Source: Paraburkholderia unamae (GTDB lineage Bacteria; Pseudomonadota; Gammaproteobacteria; Burkholderiales; Burkholderiaceae). Taken from it: DNA of 64,000 bases. Location of the stretch: the NCBI RefSeq assembly GCF_003268775.1, contig NZ_QLSU01000007.1:1-64000 (forward strand). Reading direction: 5' to 3'. This document shows positions 1-8,019 of the stretch, piece by piece (position 1 is the first letter of the stretch; the number at the start of each line of letters is the position of its first letter). Under the pieces are notes generated by a model. The model did not search any database and was not told where the DNA came from. It saw nothing but the letters and a program-made list of their open reading frames with translations. Position numbers and translations under genes: made by a program.

Positions 1-149
1 TTGCCGAATGCGTTGATGATCTGGTTCAGGTCGCCACCAGCCTGGTTGAGCTGGTTTGCCCAGTAAATCAGGCCAGCCGGGTCAGCCGGACGGCCATAGT
101 AGGCGATGTAAGCCTGTTGTACCTGGGAGTAGTAATCTGCAGCAGCCAT
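1..149 (-). CDS. DUF4214-type domain protein, N-terminal fragment
   Basis: Only the first 49 codons are present; the gene runs leftward off the window. The start is the ATG at 149-147. The peptide begins MAAADYYSQVQQAYIAYYGR and continues with a PADPAGLIYWANQL stretch. The YYGRPADPAGLxYWxxQL pattern is the hallmark of the DUF4214 repeat found near the N-terminus of large secreted, often RTX- or S-layer-like, surface proteins. There is no signal peptide, which fits type I secretion, but the rest of the protein is not visible, so its size and role are unknown. Upstream lies a 1.4 kb control region with CRP-type palindromes. Confidence is high for the domain and low for function. Confidence 0.7.
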   Translation of the reverse strand, partial: MAAADYYSQVQQAYIAYYGRPADPAGLIYWANQLNQAGGDLNQIINAFG

Positions 150-307
150 GTATAAACACCCCAAAAAGGTCTGTTATTGCCGTTTAATGTGTCGGCATCG
201 CAAGAGGGACACTCATCAAGGCAAGACAATCCACATGCGATTGACGATGCCCCGCCCCGGACGGGCCGGGACGAGGGTGAATTGTCAGTTGAGTGAAAAG
301 CACAAAA

Positions 308-323
308 TGTGATCGCACGCACA
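308..323. promoter_or_regulatory. CRP-like site, near-perfect
   Basis: TGTGA-N6-GCACA, one mismatch from the CRP/FNR-superfamily consensus TGTGA-N6-TCACA. Its centre lies about 167 bp upstream of the DUF4214 start codon. Confidence 0.4.
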
Positions 324-525
324 AAACCGAAAATTCCTTGCGGACTGTTGCGAGTGCTTCCTTGATGCGTAGTTGTACTTATCGGTTGCCGGACGGCAGG
401 CGGGCAGAAGCCCGTGGGATGGGGCCGTCAACCCCGATTCTATGGAGTCGACGGCTTGCTGCTGGGTGTTACATGGCTGCCCCACTTGGGGGCTGCTCAT
501 TCTAAGCAGCGCGAATATGAAATAC

Positions 526-541
526 TGTGACGCATATCACA
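526..541. promoter_or_regulatory. CRP-like site, perfect palindromic half sites
   Basis: TGTGA-CGCATA-TCACA matches the CRP consensus in both half sites. It lies exactly 300 bp from an equally perfect site at 826-841. The Crp/Fnr protein encoded at 1549-2235 has the CRP-type recognition residues R-E-T-V-x-R, so it is a plausible ligand. Confidence 0.6.
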
Positions 542-626
542 ATTACGACAACGGTCCGCAATTGTTAGTCACTCAAAGGCAAATTAGCAGCGTGTGTGCG
601 AGCGAATAGCCGATAGCAAAAACAGC

Positions 627-638
627 GCAAACGTTTGC
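627..638. promoter_or_regulatory. LacI-family operator-like palindrome
   Basis: GCAAACGTTTGC is a perfect 12-bp palindrome with the central CG and flanking pattern typical of LacI/PurR-family operators. A one-mismatch copy (GCAAACGTTTTC) lies at 981-992. No LacI-family gene is in the window, so the cognate regulator is unknown. Confidence 0.35.
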
Positions 639-825
639 ACAGAATTTGCCTTGCGATCGACACATAACGAACCAATCCGCTACCGCCATTTCTTTTCCGT
701 TGTGCTGGAAACGTTGTCATCACAACGGCATCACGGCGATGACCCGCACGCGTTCGCCCTACGTTCGCACCAAGGTCCGACGTCACACCGCGTCACCGTC
801 ACGTCACGATCCACGCCCGCAGAAA

Positions 826-841
826 TGTGACGACCATCACA
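826..841. promoter_or_regulatory. CRP-like site, perfect palindromic half sites
   Basis: TGTGA-CGACCA-TCACA is a second perfect match to the CRP consensus, about 715 bp upstream of the Crp/Fnr gene and 685 bp upstream of the DUF4214 gene. Confidence 0.6.
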
Positions 842-1548
842 TTTTGAACGCCGGGTGCACGAGATGACCTTGCGTCGTCCCCTCCCCTTTCCCGCCCTGC
901 CTGTCCAACGCCGGCAACATCGCCGCCTCCCCCGCCACAACCGGGAGCGATCAATGACAAGTCAACATCCGCCCCTAATTGCAAACGTTTTCGTGCGCCG
1001 CCCGCTCTTCAAATCATTGAAATAAACCCTTCATTGCATCTTTATTGCCGAATCGATAGAACCTCGGCCACTGCATCATTGAAAGCAGAAGCAAGAGTTG
1101 AAAGCGCACCCTGACGTTTGAAAGTAAAAAGAAAGGGTTAGAACAATTGGAATTTGGCTGAGAAATCAGGGAATGGAATCCGCTTCTATGCCGCGCCTGG
1201 AGGCATGTGAATATGCGTGCCACATCGCACCGGCAATTGAAGAATCCGAATCGCTATTCGTCTGATGAATTAGATAAATGCCAAAGGTTTTACAGCCGGT
1301 TGCCGTAATACAAGTGCAAAACGCGCGAGACCAAAACGCAAGCGAACAACCGGCGCGCCATTCAACCAGAACGATTAAATCGTCGAGAGACCCACAACTT
1401 ATCCGAGAGGCCAGGCACCACCCGTTGCTGAGAGACTGAATACACGATCGCTGCAAAAGCAAGATTCATCGACAAAGAACAAGCAAAACATCCGAGAGAG
1501 GCACGAAAGCTCCAGCGAACGCTCATTCGCTTCGCCGGGGTAGTTTCG

Positions 1549-2235
1549 ATGCGCCAGGCAATGAATACCCATCACGACGTATTGAAAGATCAGGTTCTGC
1601 TTTGCAATGCAAGAGACGAAATCGTTGACGTCGCAACCAGATTCACCAAGGTTGCAACCGTCAAGGAGGGCGATTACATCTGCTTCCAGGGAGATGCGCA
1701 GGCACCGCTCATTTTCCTCATCGAAGGTCAGTTGCGCGTCTCGACGTATTCCGAGGACGGCACGGAACTCCCGGTGAGTGTCGTCAATCCGCGCGAATGC
1801 GCGGGCGAGGTTTCCATCCTCAACCGCGTGCCGGTGTGCGCCAATGTCGCCGCGGCCAAGGACAGCGTGGTCGGCCTGCTCGACCGCGCCCATGCGCGCC
1901 AGTTGCTCGGCGATCCCGATGTCGCGCGCGCGCTGAACAACCTCATGGCGCAGCGCTATATGGGCCTCATCACCGCCCGCAATGCGCATAGCCAGTCGCG
2001 CGCCGGCGCGCGCGTGAGCGCCGTGATCGAGTCGACCATCGGCGAGCGGCTGGCGGGCGATCTCCCGCTCGTCGAGTTGCCCAATCAGAGCACGATCGCG
2101 GCGATGGCGAAGGTGAGCCGCGAAACGGTCTCGCGCGTGATCTCGTCGCTGGAAAAGCGCGGCGTCATCAAGCGCGAAGGCCGCGCGATCCGCATCAACG
2201 ATCGCATGGCGCTGCGCCAGCTCGCTGCCGGCTGA
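1549..2235 (+). CDS. Crp/Fnr-family transcriptional regulator
   Basis: A 228-residue regulator with an N-terminal cyclic-nucleotide-binding-type beta-barrel (about residues 25-130), a dimerisation helix and a C-terminal winged helix-turn-helix (about 150-225). The recognition helix reads SRETVSRVISSL from residue 190. Its R-E-T-V-x-R spacing is that of E. coli CRP, which predicts binding to TGTGA half sites. No FNR-type N-terminal cysteine cluster is seen, so oxygen sensing through an Fe-S cluster is unlikely; the ligand (cAMP, cyclic di-GMP or none) cannot be read from sequence. A second in-frame ATG at 1561 is an alternative start, and neither has a strong ribosome binding site. It ends just before a shared convergent terminator with purM. 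Confidence 0.9.
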   Translation: MRQAMNTHHDVLKDQVLLCNARDEIVDVATRFTKVATVKEGDYICFQGDAQAPLIFLIEGQLRVSTYSEDGTELPVSVVNPRECAGEVSILNRVPVCANVAAAKDSVVGLLDRAHARQLLGDPDVARALNNLMAQRYMGLITARNAHSQSRAGARVSAVIESTIGERLAGDLPLVELPNQSTIAAMAKVSRETVSRVISSLEKRGVIKREGRAIRINDRMALRQLAAG

Positions 2236-2271
2236 GCGACAAAGGGCGGCTACAAATCCGCCGCTACAAAC

Positions 2272-2302
2272 AAAAATGGCCAGCGTTGCGCTGGCCATTT
2301 TT
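2272..2302. terminator. Bidirectional rho-independent terminator
   Basis: A perfect 14-bp inverted repeat (2272-2285 with 2289-2302, loop TTG) has AAAAA on the left arm and TTTTT on the right, so it works in both directions. It lies between the convergent Crp/Fnr and purM genes. Confidence 0.9.
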
Positions 2303-2328
2303 CATGCTGCGGGTTGTTACCCCCGGAC

Positions 2329-3402
2329 TCAGACCACCACGGTCTGCGCCTCGCCTTCCTTGCTTGCGCGCACCACGCCGATCTTCCACACCTGCTCGCC
2401 GGCTGCGGCCAGTTGGGCTACGGCAGCGTCGGCCTGATCGGCCGCCACGACCACGGCCATGCCAATGCCGCAGTTGAACACGCGGTGCATTTCCGCATCG
2501 GCCACGCCGCCGTGCTTTTGCAGCCACGAGAAGAGCGGCGGCAGCGGCCATGCTGCCTGATCCAGTTCGGCCGTGAGGCCTTCGCGCAGCACGCGCGGAA
2601 TGTTCTCGACGAGACCGCCGCCCGTGATGTGCGCCATGCCCTTCACGGTAATCGTTTCCATCAGCTTGAGCAGCGGCTTCACGTAGATGCGCGTGGGCGC
2701 CATCAGCGCGTCGGCAAGCGAGCGGCCGTCAAAGTCGGCGGCGAGGTCCGGCTGCGCGCGCTCGATGATCTTGCGCACGAGCGAGAAGCCGTTCGAATGG
2801 ATGCCGCTCGAGGCGAGACCCAGCACCACGTCGCCGGGGGCGATCGTGCTGCCGTCGATGATCTTGCTCTTTTCCACGGCGCCCACCGCGAAGCCGGCCA
2901 GATCGTATTCGCCGTCGGGGTACATGCCCGGCATTTCGGCCGTTTCGCCGCCGATCAGCGCGCAGCCCGACAGTTCGCAGCCTTGTGCGATGCCCTTCAC
3001 GACCGTGGCCGCCGTATCGACGTCCAGCTTGCCGCAGGCGAAGTAGTCGAGGAAGAACAGCGGCTCGGCGCCCTGCACGAGGATGTCATTCACGCTCATC
3101 GCGACGAGATCCTGGCCGACCGTGTCGTGTTTGTTCAGATGAAACGCGAGGCGCAGCTTGGTGCCCACGCCGTCGGTGCCCGAAACGAGCACGGGCTCCT
3201 TGTACTTCTTCGGCACTTCGAAGAGCGCGCCGAATCCGCCGATGCCGCCCATCACGCCTTCGCGCAGGGTCTTCTTCGCAAACGGCTTGATGCGATCGAC
3301 GAGCGCGTCGCCCGCGACCATGTCGACGCCAGCGTCGGCGTAGGAGAGGCCTTGTTCCTGCGACTGTGCCTGATTAGCGGGGCCGGATTTCGGTTGATTC
3401 AT
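2329..3402 (-). CDS. purM: Phosphoribosylformylglycinamidine cyclo-ligase (AIR synthetase)
   Basis: PurM converts formylglycinamidine ribonucleotide plus ATP into aminoimidazole ribonucleotide, the fifth step of de novo purine synthesis, in the cytoplasm. The 357-residue length is close to the 345 of E. coli. Visible landmarks are the GTDGVGTKL loop (residues 75-83) and [14 protein letters not shown] (about 148-161), which contribute to nucleotide and substrate binding in the PurM/ThiL/SelD superfamily. The ATG at 3402 is preceded by AT-rich DNA with two TAAAAT-like -10 candidates but no clear Shine-Dalgarno. It is transcribed divergently from hda and convergently with the Crp/Fnr gene. Confidence 0.97.
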   Translation of the reverse strand: MNQPKSGPANQAQSQEQGLSYADAGVDMVAGDALVDRIKPFAKKTLREGVMGGIGGFGALFEVPKKYKEPVLVSGTDGVGTKLRLAFHLNKHDTVGQDLVAMSVNDILVQGAEPLFFLDYFACGKLDVDTAATVVKGIAQGCELSGCALIGGETAEMPGMYPDGEYDLAGFAVGAVEKSKIIDGSTIAPGDVVLGLASSGIHSNGFSLVRKIIERAQPDLAADFDGRSLADALMAPTRIYVKPLLKLMETITVKGMAHITGGGLVENIPRVLREGLTAELDQAAWPLPPLFSWLQKHGGVADAEMHRVFNCGIGMAVVVAADQADAAVAQLAAAGEQVWKIGVVRASKEGEAQTVVV

Positions 3403-3623
3403 GGGGAAGCGCCAGAAGGTCGGTAAAATGCGATTTTAACCGATTGACGGCGCCTCGCCGCCGCGCCCGGAGCGAGTTTTGGCGCGCACGCGCCTTCGCC
3501 CCCAACCGGAACCCTGGTTTTGCCGCAGAACACACCGTTTTTCACGCCGTATCCGCGTCGGACCGCTCACCGGACCGGGGGCTCGCACGCCCCTGGCGTC
3601 GTGTCGCGGCGACACTGCGGTGT

Positions 3624-3659
3624 CCGCGGTCATTCCCGCGGTCATAGCCGCAGTCATTG
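3624..3659. repeat. Three tandem 12-bp repeats upstream of hda
   Basis: Three head-to-tail copies of a CCGCGGTCATNN unit (3624-3635, 3636-3647 and 3648-3659; the last has one change, CCGCAGTCAT). They end 42 bp before the hda start codon, in the purM-hda divergent region. Confidence 0.6.
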
Positions 3660-3701
3660 CGATAGCACGCTTTACCAGAACTGATTCCGTCCAGACAGAC
3701 C

Positions 3702-5081
3702 GTGCAGCGACAGTTAACGCTCGATCTCGGCACCCCGCCGCCATCGACCTTCGACAACTTCCATATCGGCGCCAACGCCGAGCTGGTCGCACGCCTGCGC
3801 GGTCTCGACGCGGCGCTCACGGCGGGCCCGATCTCCGACCGCACGTTCTACGTCTGGGGCGAGCCCGGCAACGGCCGCAGCCATCTGCTGCAAGCGCTCG
3901 CCTACGAAGCGCCGCCGGGCCACGTGCGCTATATCGGGCCGCAAAGCGCGCTGGCCGCGTTCACGTTCGATCCGCGCGTGACGATCTACGCGGTGGACGA
4001 CTGCGACGCGCTTTCGGGCGCCCAGCAGATCGCCCTGTTCAACCTGTTCAACGAGGTGCGCGCGTACCCCGCCTGCGCGCTCGTCGCGACGGGCAGCGCG
4101 CCGCCCATGGGGCTCGCGGTGCGCGAGGACCTGCGCACGCGCCTTGGCTGGGGCCTCGTGTTCCACCTCGCGCCGCTTTCCGACGAAGGCAAGGCGGCCA
4201 TCCTCAAGCTCGCGGCGCGCGAGCGCGGCATTGCGCTGGCCGACGATGTGCCCGCCTACCTGCTCACGCATTTCCGGCGCGACATGCCGAGCTTGATGGG
4301 GCTGCTCGACGCGCTCGACCGCTTCTCGCTCGAACAGAAGCGCGCGGTGACGCTGCCGCTCTTGCGCACGATGCTCGCCAAGGGCGTGGGCGAGCTGGTG
4401 AGCGTCGCGAGCGCGATGGAGCCGGACGATCTGCCGCCCGAAGACGATCCGGCAACGGATGACACGGGCAAGGCAGGCGACGCGGGCGACGCCGATGCGG
4501 CGCAAACGCCGCCAGATGCGGGCGACGCACTGCTCTTGCCCCTGGCTGCCCCCGACGCCCCCGAGCCCGCCGTGGCAGATGCCGCGCCGGACGACTCCGC
4601 CCAACCCTACGAGGCGCCGAAGCCGCCCGCCTTGCAGGCGCGAGAGCCGCTGCCGGTGCCGTTCGACAAGCCGACCGACAACGTCGAAGGCGAATTGGGG
4701 GCCAAATACCGTCATGTGGTCCACAAGGAACTGGGCACCGAACTCAAGGGCGAAGTCGAAGCCGACGTGAGCAACGAAATGACCGGCGAGCTGCGCGGCG
4801 ATCTCGATCCGCCTGCGGCGGCGGTGGAACAAACACCGGAACAAACACTGGAACAAGCGCCAGAACAAACGCCGACCGCGCCCGATGCACCAGACACACC
4901 CGCAGCGCCCGACTCAGCCGCCACGAACAACACGCCCGTGGATCACGCCGAAGGCGAAGCACCGCCCCGGCCCGACGCGCCTGCCGTGCCGGGCGGGCCG
5001 AACCCACCCGAATCTCCCGCGGACTGCGCCGCACCGACGCCGCCCGCCGGCGCAGGCAACGGCGGCCCCCGCTTCAAGTAA
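3702..5081 (+). CDS. hda: DnaA regulatory inactivator Hda with long C-terminal extension
   Basis: Hda is a DnaA-like AAA+ protein that acts with the DNA-loaded sliding clamp to stimulate hydrolysis of DnaA-ATP and so prevent re-initiation. Residues 1-235 are a complete Hda: the QRQLTLDLG N-terminus is the clamp-binding motif, and GEPGNGRSHLL (53-63) is the modified Walker A with the Hda-typical R in place of K. The start is the GTG at 3702, fixed by the position of the clamp-binding motif. Residues about 236-459 are an unusual acidic, Pro/Ala/Asp/Glu-rich, probably disordered tail that roughly doubles the usual length. The tail includes four EQTP-like repeats encoded by 12-bp DNA repeats at 4827-4874. 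It is followed closely by the HAD gene at 5093. Confidence 0.93.
   Translation: MQRQLTLDLGTPPPSTFDNFHIGANAELVARLRGLDAALTAGPISDRTFYVWGEPGNGRSHLLQALAYEAPPGHVRYIGPQSALAAFTFDPRVTIYAVDDCDALSGAQQIALFNLFNEVRAYPACALVATGSAPPMGLAVREDLRTRLGWGLVFHLAPLSDEGKAAILKLAARERGIALADDVPAYLLTHFRRDMPSLMGLLDALDRFSLEQKRAVTLPLLRTMLAKGVGELVSVASAMEPDDLPPEDDPATDDTGKAGDAGDADAAQTPPDAGDALLLPLAAPDAPEPAVADAAPDDSAQPYEAPKPPALQAREPLPVPFDKPTDNVEGELGAKYRHVVHKELGTELKGEVEADVSNEMTGELRGDLDPPAAAVEQTPEQTLEQAPEQTPTAPDAPDTPAAPDSAATNNTPVDHAEGEAPPRPDAPAVPGGPNPPESPADCAAPTPPAGAGNGGPRFK
4827..4874 (+). repeat. Four 12-bp in-frame tandem repeats in the hda tail
   Basis: Four near-identical 12-bp units of the form GAACAAACACCG lie head to tail and encode EQTP-EQTL-EQAP-EQTP in the disordered C-terminal tail of Hda. 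Such a tract could vary in copy number between strains without shifting the frame. Confidence 0.8.
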
Positions 5082-5092
5082 AATGAGCGCCC

Positions 5093-5779
5093 ATGGCTAA
5101 CCTTGCACTTTTCGATCTCGATCACACGCTGATCCCCACCGACAGCGACCACGAATGGGGCCGCTTCATGGTGAAGCTCGGCATCGTGGACGCCGAGCGC
5201 TTCGCCGAACAGAACGACCGCTTCTACGCCGACTACAAGGCCGGCCGGCTCGACATTCAGGCTTACCTCGTCGCCATGCTCACGCCGCTCGCGAAGTATT
5301 CGCGCGCGCAGTTGAAGGCATGGCACGACCAGTACATGCACGAAGTCATCACGCCGACCATCCTGCCGGCCGCGCTGGAGCTCGTGAAACAGCACAAGGA
5401 AGCGGGCGACCTCTGCTGCGTGGTCACCGCCACCAACGAATTCATCACGGCGCCCATCGCCGAGGCGTTCGGCGTGGAAAAGCTGATCGCGTGCGAAGTC
5501 GAAACCGTGGACGGCCATCCGGCGTCGGCTTTCACCGGCCGCCCGACCGGCACGCCGAGCTACCGCGAAGGCAAGATCGTGCGCGTCGAACAATGGCTCA
5601 CCTCGATCGGCAAGCGCTGGTCGGACTTCGAGCACAGCTACTTCTATAGCGACTCACACAACGACATTCCGCTGCTCGAAAAGGTCACCGACCCGATCGC
5701 CACCAACCCCGACGACACCCTGCGCGCTCACGCGCAAAAAGCGGGCTGGCGCATCCTCGATTTGTTCCAAGCCCAGTGA
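5093..5779 (+). CDS. HAD-family (SerB-like, subfamily IB) phosphatase
   Basis: A 228-residue haloacid-dehalogenase phosphohydrolase. Motif I is DLDHT (residues 8-12, with Asp8 as nucleophile and Asp10 as acid/base), motif II is around VTATN (111-115), motif III Lys161, and motif IV SDSHND (186-191). This is the complete catalytic set of subfamily IB, which includes phosphoserine phosphatase and the HisN-type histidinol-phosphatases of Burkholderiales. The substrate cannot be fixed from sequence. It starts 11 bp after hda and its stop overlaps the GTG start of pcnB by four bases, so the three genes are probably cotranscribed. Confidence 0.9.
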   Translation: MANLALFDLDHTLIPTDSDHEWGRFMVKLGIVDAERFAEQNDRFYADYKAGRLDIQAYLVAMLTPLAKYSRAQLKAWHDQYMHEVITPTILPAALELVKQHKEAGDLCCVVTATNEFITAPIAEAFGVEKLIACEVETVDGHPASAFTGRPTGTPSYREGKIVRVEQWLTSIGKRWSDFEHSYFYSDSHNDIPLLEKVTDPIATNPDDTLRAHAQKAGWRILDLFQAQ

Positions 5780-7407
5780 TCAAGAAACTCATCCGCAAGC
5801 TGTTCGGCCAGGACGACGCCGAAACGGCGCAAGACAGCGAAACCCAGGCCGCCGAGCCGCACGCCGCCGAACATGAAGGCGCGCAGGCCGGCAGCACGCG
5901 TGCGCGCCGCAAGCCGGCCGGCGCACAGAAGTCATCGAAGCCGCGCGCGGCCAAGGGCGTCAGCGACCCGGCCACGCCCGTGATCCTGTCCGCCGATGTC
6001 CACGGCATCAATCCCGCGCTCATTTCGCGCAACGCCGTGCGCGTGACCGAAGGCCTGCAACAGGCGGGCTTCCGGGCGTTCATCGTGGGCGGTGCGGTGC
6101 GCGACCTGCTGCTCGGCGTGGCGCCCAAGGACTTCGACGTGGCGACCGACGCCACACCCGACCAGGTGCAGAAGCTGTTCCGCCGCGCGCGCATCATCGG
6201 CCGGCGTTTTCAGATCGTGCACGTGCAGTTCGGCCAGGAAATCATCGAGGTCTCGACGTTCCGCGCGCTGGTGGACGCGCCGGCCGCCGACACCGCGCCT
6301 GCCCCCGCTCCGGCGCCCGCGAAGCGCATGCGCCGCGACGAGCTCGACCGCAAGACCCACGCCGTGGACGCAAGCGGCCGCGTGCTGCGCGACAACGTGT
6401 GGGGCGAGCAGCACGAAGACGCCACGCGCCGCGACTTCACGATCAACGCGATGTACTACGACCCGGCCACGCAGACGGTGCTCGACTATCACAACGGGAT
6501 GGCCGACATGCGCGCGCGCCTGTTGCGCATGATCGGCGACCCGGCCACGCGTTACCGCGAAGATCCGGTGCGCATGATGCGCGTGGTGCGTTTCGCGGCG
6601 AAGCTCGGCTTCGAGATCGAGGAACACACGCGCGAGCCGATCACGAAGCTCGCGGACCTCATCAACAACGTGCCGGCGGCGCGTCTGTTCGACGAGATGC
6701 TCAAGCTGCTGCTCTCGGGCCACGCGCTCGAATGCCTCAAGTGGTTGCGCAAGGAAGGGCTGCATCACGGCCTGCTGCCGCTGCTCGACGTGATTCTCGA
6801 ACAGCCGCAGGGCGAGCGCTTCATCACGCTCGCGCTCTCGAACACCGACGCGCGCGTGCGTGCGGGCAAGCCGGTATCGCCGGGCTTCCTGTTCGCCACG
6901 CTCCTGTGGCACGACGTGCAGCAACGCTGGCAGCAGTACACGGCCGAGGGCGAAATTCCGGTGCCGGCGCTGCATCGCGCGATGGACGACGTGATCGACG
7001 CGCAAACGGAGAAGCTCGCGATCCATCGCCGCTACTCGTCGGACATGCGCGAGATCTGGGGCTTGCAACTGCGCCTCGAAAAGCGCGGCCGCAGCGCGAT
7101 GAAGCTGCTGGAACACCAAAGATTTAGAGCGGCGTATGATTTCCTCCTGCTGCGCTGCGAATCGGGAGAGCTCGACGCCGAGGTCGGCCAGTGGTGGACC
7201 GACTTCATCGACGGCGACGGCGCGGCCCGCGAAGCCCTGCTCGCGCAGGGCGGCAAGGAACGCGCGCCGCGCAAGCGCCGCCGCCGCGGCGGCGCGAAGA
7301 GCCGTAAAACGGGCGAAGATGGCGCGCCGGAGCATGGCGACGCCGGTGACGTGCGTGAAGCGAGCAGTGCAGACCATGGCGACCACGCCGGTCCGCACGA
7401 GGACTGA
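5776..7407 (+). CDS. pcnB: Poly(A) polymerase PcnB
   Basis: PcnB adds 3' poly(A) tails to RNAs and so promotes their decay. Landmarks of the class II nucleotidyltransferase fold are GGAVRDLLLG (105-114) and DFDVATDATP (119-128), with the metal-binding DxD. The later RRDFTINAMYYDP stretch and the arginine-rich EDPVRMMRVVRF segment follow the bacterial PAP/CCA pattern. The length is 543 residues. There is a polar N-terminal extension of about 65 residues and a basic C-terminal tail (RKRRRRGG) followed by an acidic end, probably for RNA binding. The start is GTG at 5776, inside the GTGA overlap with the preceding HAD gene, which implies translational coupling. folK follows. Confidence 0.95.
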   Translation: MIKKLIRKLFGQDDAETAQDSETQAAEPHAAEHEGAQAGSTRARRKPAGAQKSSKPRAAKGVSDPATPVILSADVHGINPALISRNAVRVTEGLQQAGFRAFIVGGAVRDLLLGVAPKDFDVATDATPDQVQKLFRRARIIGRRFQIVHVQFGQEIIEVSTFRALVDAPAADTAPAPAPAPAKRMRRDELDRKTHAVDASGRVLRDNVWGEQHEDATRRDFTINAMYYDPATQTVLDYHNGMADMRARLLRMIGDPATRYREDPVRMMRVVRFAAKLGFEIEEHTREPITKLADLINNVPAARLFDEMLKLLLSGHALECLKWLRKEGLHHGLLPLLDVILEQPQGERFITLALSNTDARVRAGKPVSPGFLFATLLWHDVQQRWQQYTAEGEIPVPALHRAMDDVIDAQTEKLAIHRRYSSDMREIWGLQLRLEKRGRSAMKLLEHQRFRAAYDFLLLRCESGELDAEVGQWWTDFIDGDGAAREALLAQGGKERAPRKRRRRGGAKSRKTGEDGAPEHGDAGDVREASSADHGDHAGPHED

Positions 7408-7479
7408 CATCGTGCGAGGTCGCGGCACGCCGCGACGCGCATGGGTCGAACCGCAACGAAAGTCGCAGGAAGTGAAGCC

Positions 7480-8019
7480 ATGACGGTTGCCTGGCTGGGA
7501 ATTGGCGCGAATCTGGGGGATGCGCGCCAGACTCTCAAAGACGCGGTGGTGTGCCTTGCACAACAGCACACCCTCTCCGTCGTCGCCAAATCGAGTCTGT
7601 ACCGCACCGCGCCCATCGACGCGGGCGGCGACGACTATTACAACTGCGTCGTGAAGATCGAGACCTGTCTCGACGTTCACGCGCTGCTTGGGCTGTGCCA
7701 GCGCGTCGAGCATCACTTCGGCCGGGAGCGTCCCTTTCGCAACGCGCCCCGCACGCTCGACATCGACATCCTGCTCTACGGCGCGCTGCGCATCGACGAA
7801 CCCGATCTCATCGTGCCGCATCCGCGCATGACGGGCCGCGCGTTCGCGCTCGTGCCGCTCGTCGAGATCGATCCCGAACTCGTGATTCCGGGCCTGGGCC
7901 CGGCCAGCGCGTTCCTCACCGCCGTGGCCGACCAGCGCATCGAGAAGGTCAAGCCGATGTGCCAGTGCCTTGGCATCGCGAGCACGCCGGACGTGCCGCC
8001 GCCGGACAACTGCCGATGA
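7480..8019 (+). CDS. folK: 2-amino-4-hydroxy-6-hydroxymethyldihydropteridine pyrophosphokinase
   Basis: FolK transfers pyrophosphate from ATP to 6-hydroxymethyl-dihydropterin in folate synthesis. The protein (179 residues) opens MTVAWLGIGANLGD, the family start, and contains the signature RPFRNAPRTLDIDILLYG with the catalytic Asp pair. An in-frame ATG 13 codons earlier (7441) is less likely because the family begins directly at the first beta-strand. The stop overlaps the next start as ATGA at 8016-8019, so folK and the kinase gene are coupled. It is adjacent to pcnB, a conserved beta-proteobacterial pairing. Confidence 0.95.
   Translation: MTVAWLGIGANLGDARQTLKDAVVCLAQQHTLSVVAKSSLYRTAPIDAGGDDYYNCVVKIETCLDVHALLGLCQRVEHHFGRERPFRNAPRTLDIDILLYGALRIDEPDLIVPHPRMTGRAFALVPLVEIDPELVIPGLGPASAFLTAVADQRIEKVKPMCQCLGIASTPDVPPPDNCR

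Larger units (their letters stand above)
150..1548. other. 1.4 kb non-coding control region between divergent genes
   Basis: I see no convincing gene here: open frames are short and lack ribosome binding sites. The stretch is rich in possible operators: CRP-like palindromes at 308-323, 526-541 and 826-841; LacI-operator-like palindromes at 627-638 and 981-992; four GTCAC copies between 780 and 806; and TTGAAA repeats at 1017, 1079, 1098 and 1118. From about 1010 onward the DNA is AT-richer than its surroundings. It must hold the promoters of the leftward DUF4214 gene and the rightward Crp/Fnr gene. Confidence 0.7.

Noticed and set aside
360..520. GC-rich region with a GCCCC-ACTT-GGGGGC stem, considered as a riboswitch for the DUF4214 gene
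   Set aside because: I could not match it to a known riboswitch core (cyclic di-GMP, cobalamin, TPP), and it has no expression platform near the start codon.
1206..1222. Sigma54-like box (TGGCACG-N4-TTCAC) on the minus strand
   Set aside because: The -12 element has CA where GC is required, and no gene begins a suitable distance downstream.
1173..1265. A 30-codon frame upstream of the Crp/Fnr gene
   Set aside because: Its CAGGGA sequence is too close to the ATG for a ribosome binding site and the peptide has no distinctive feature.
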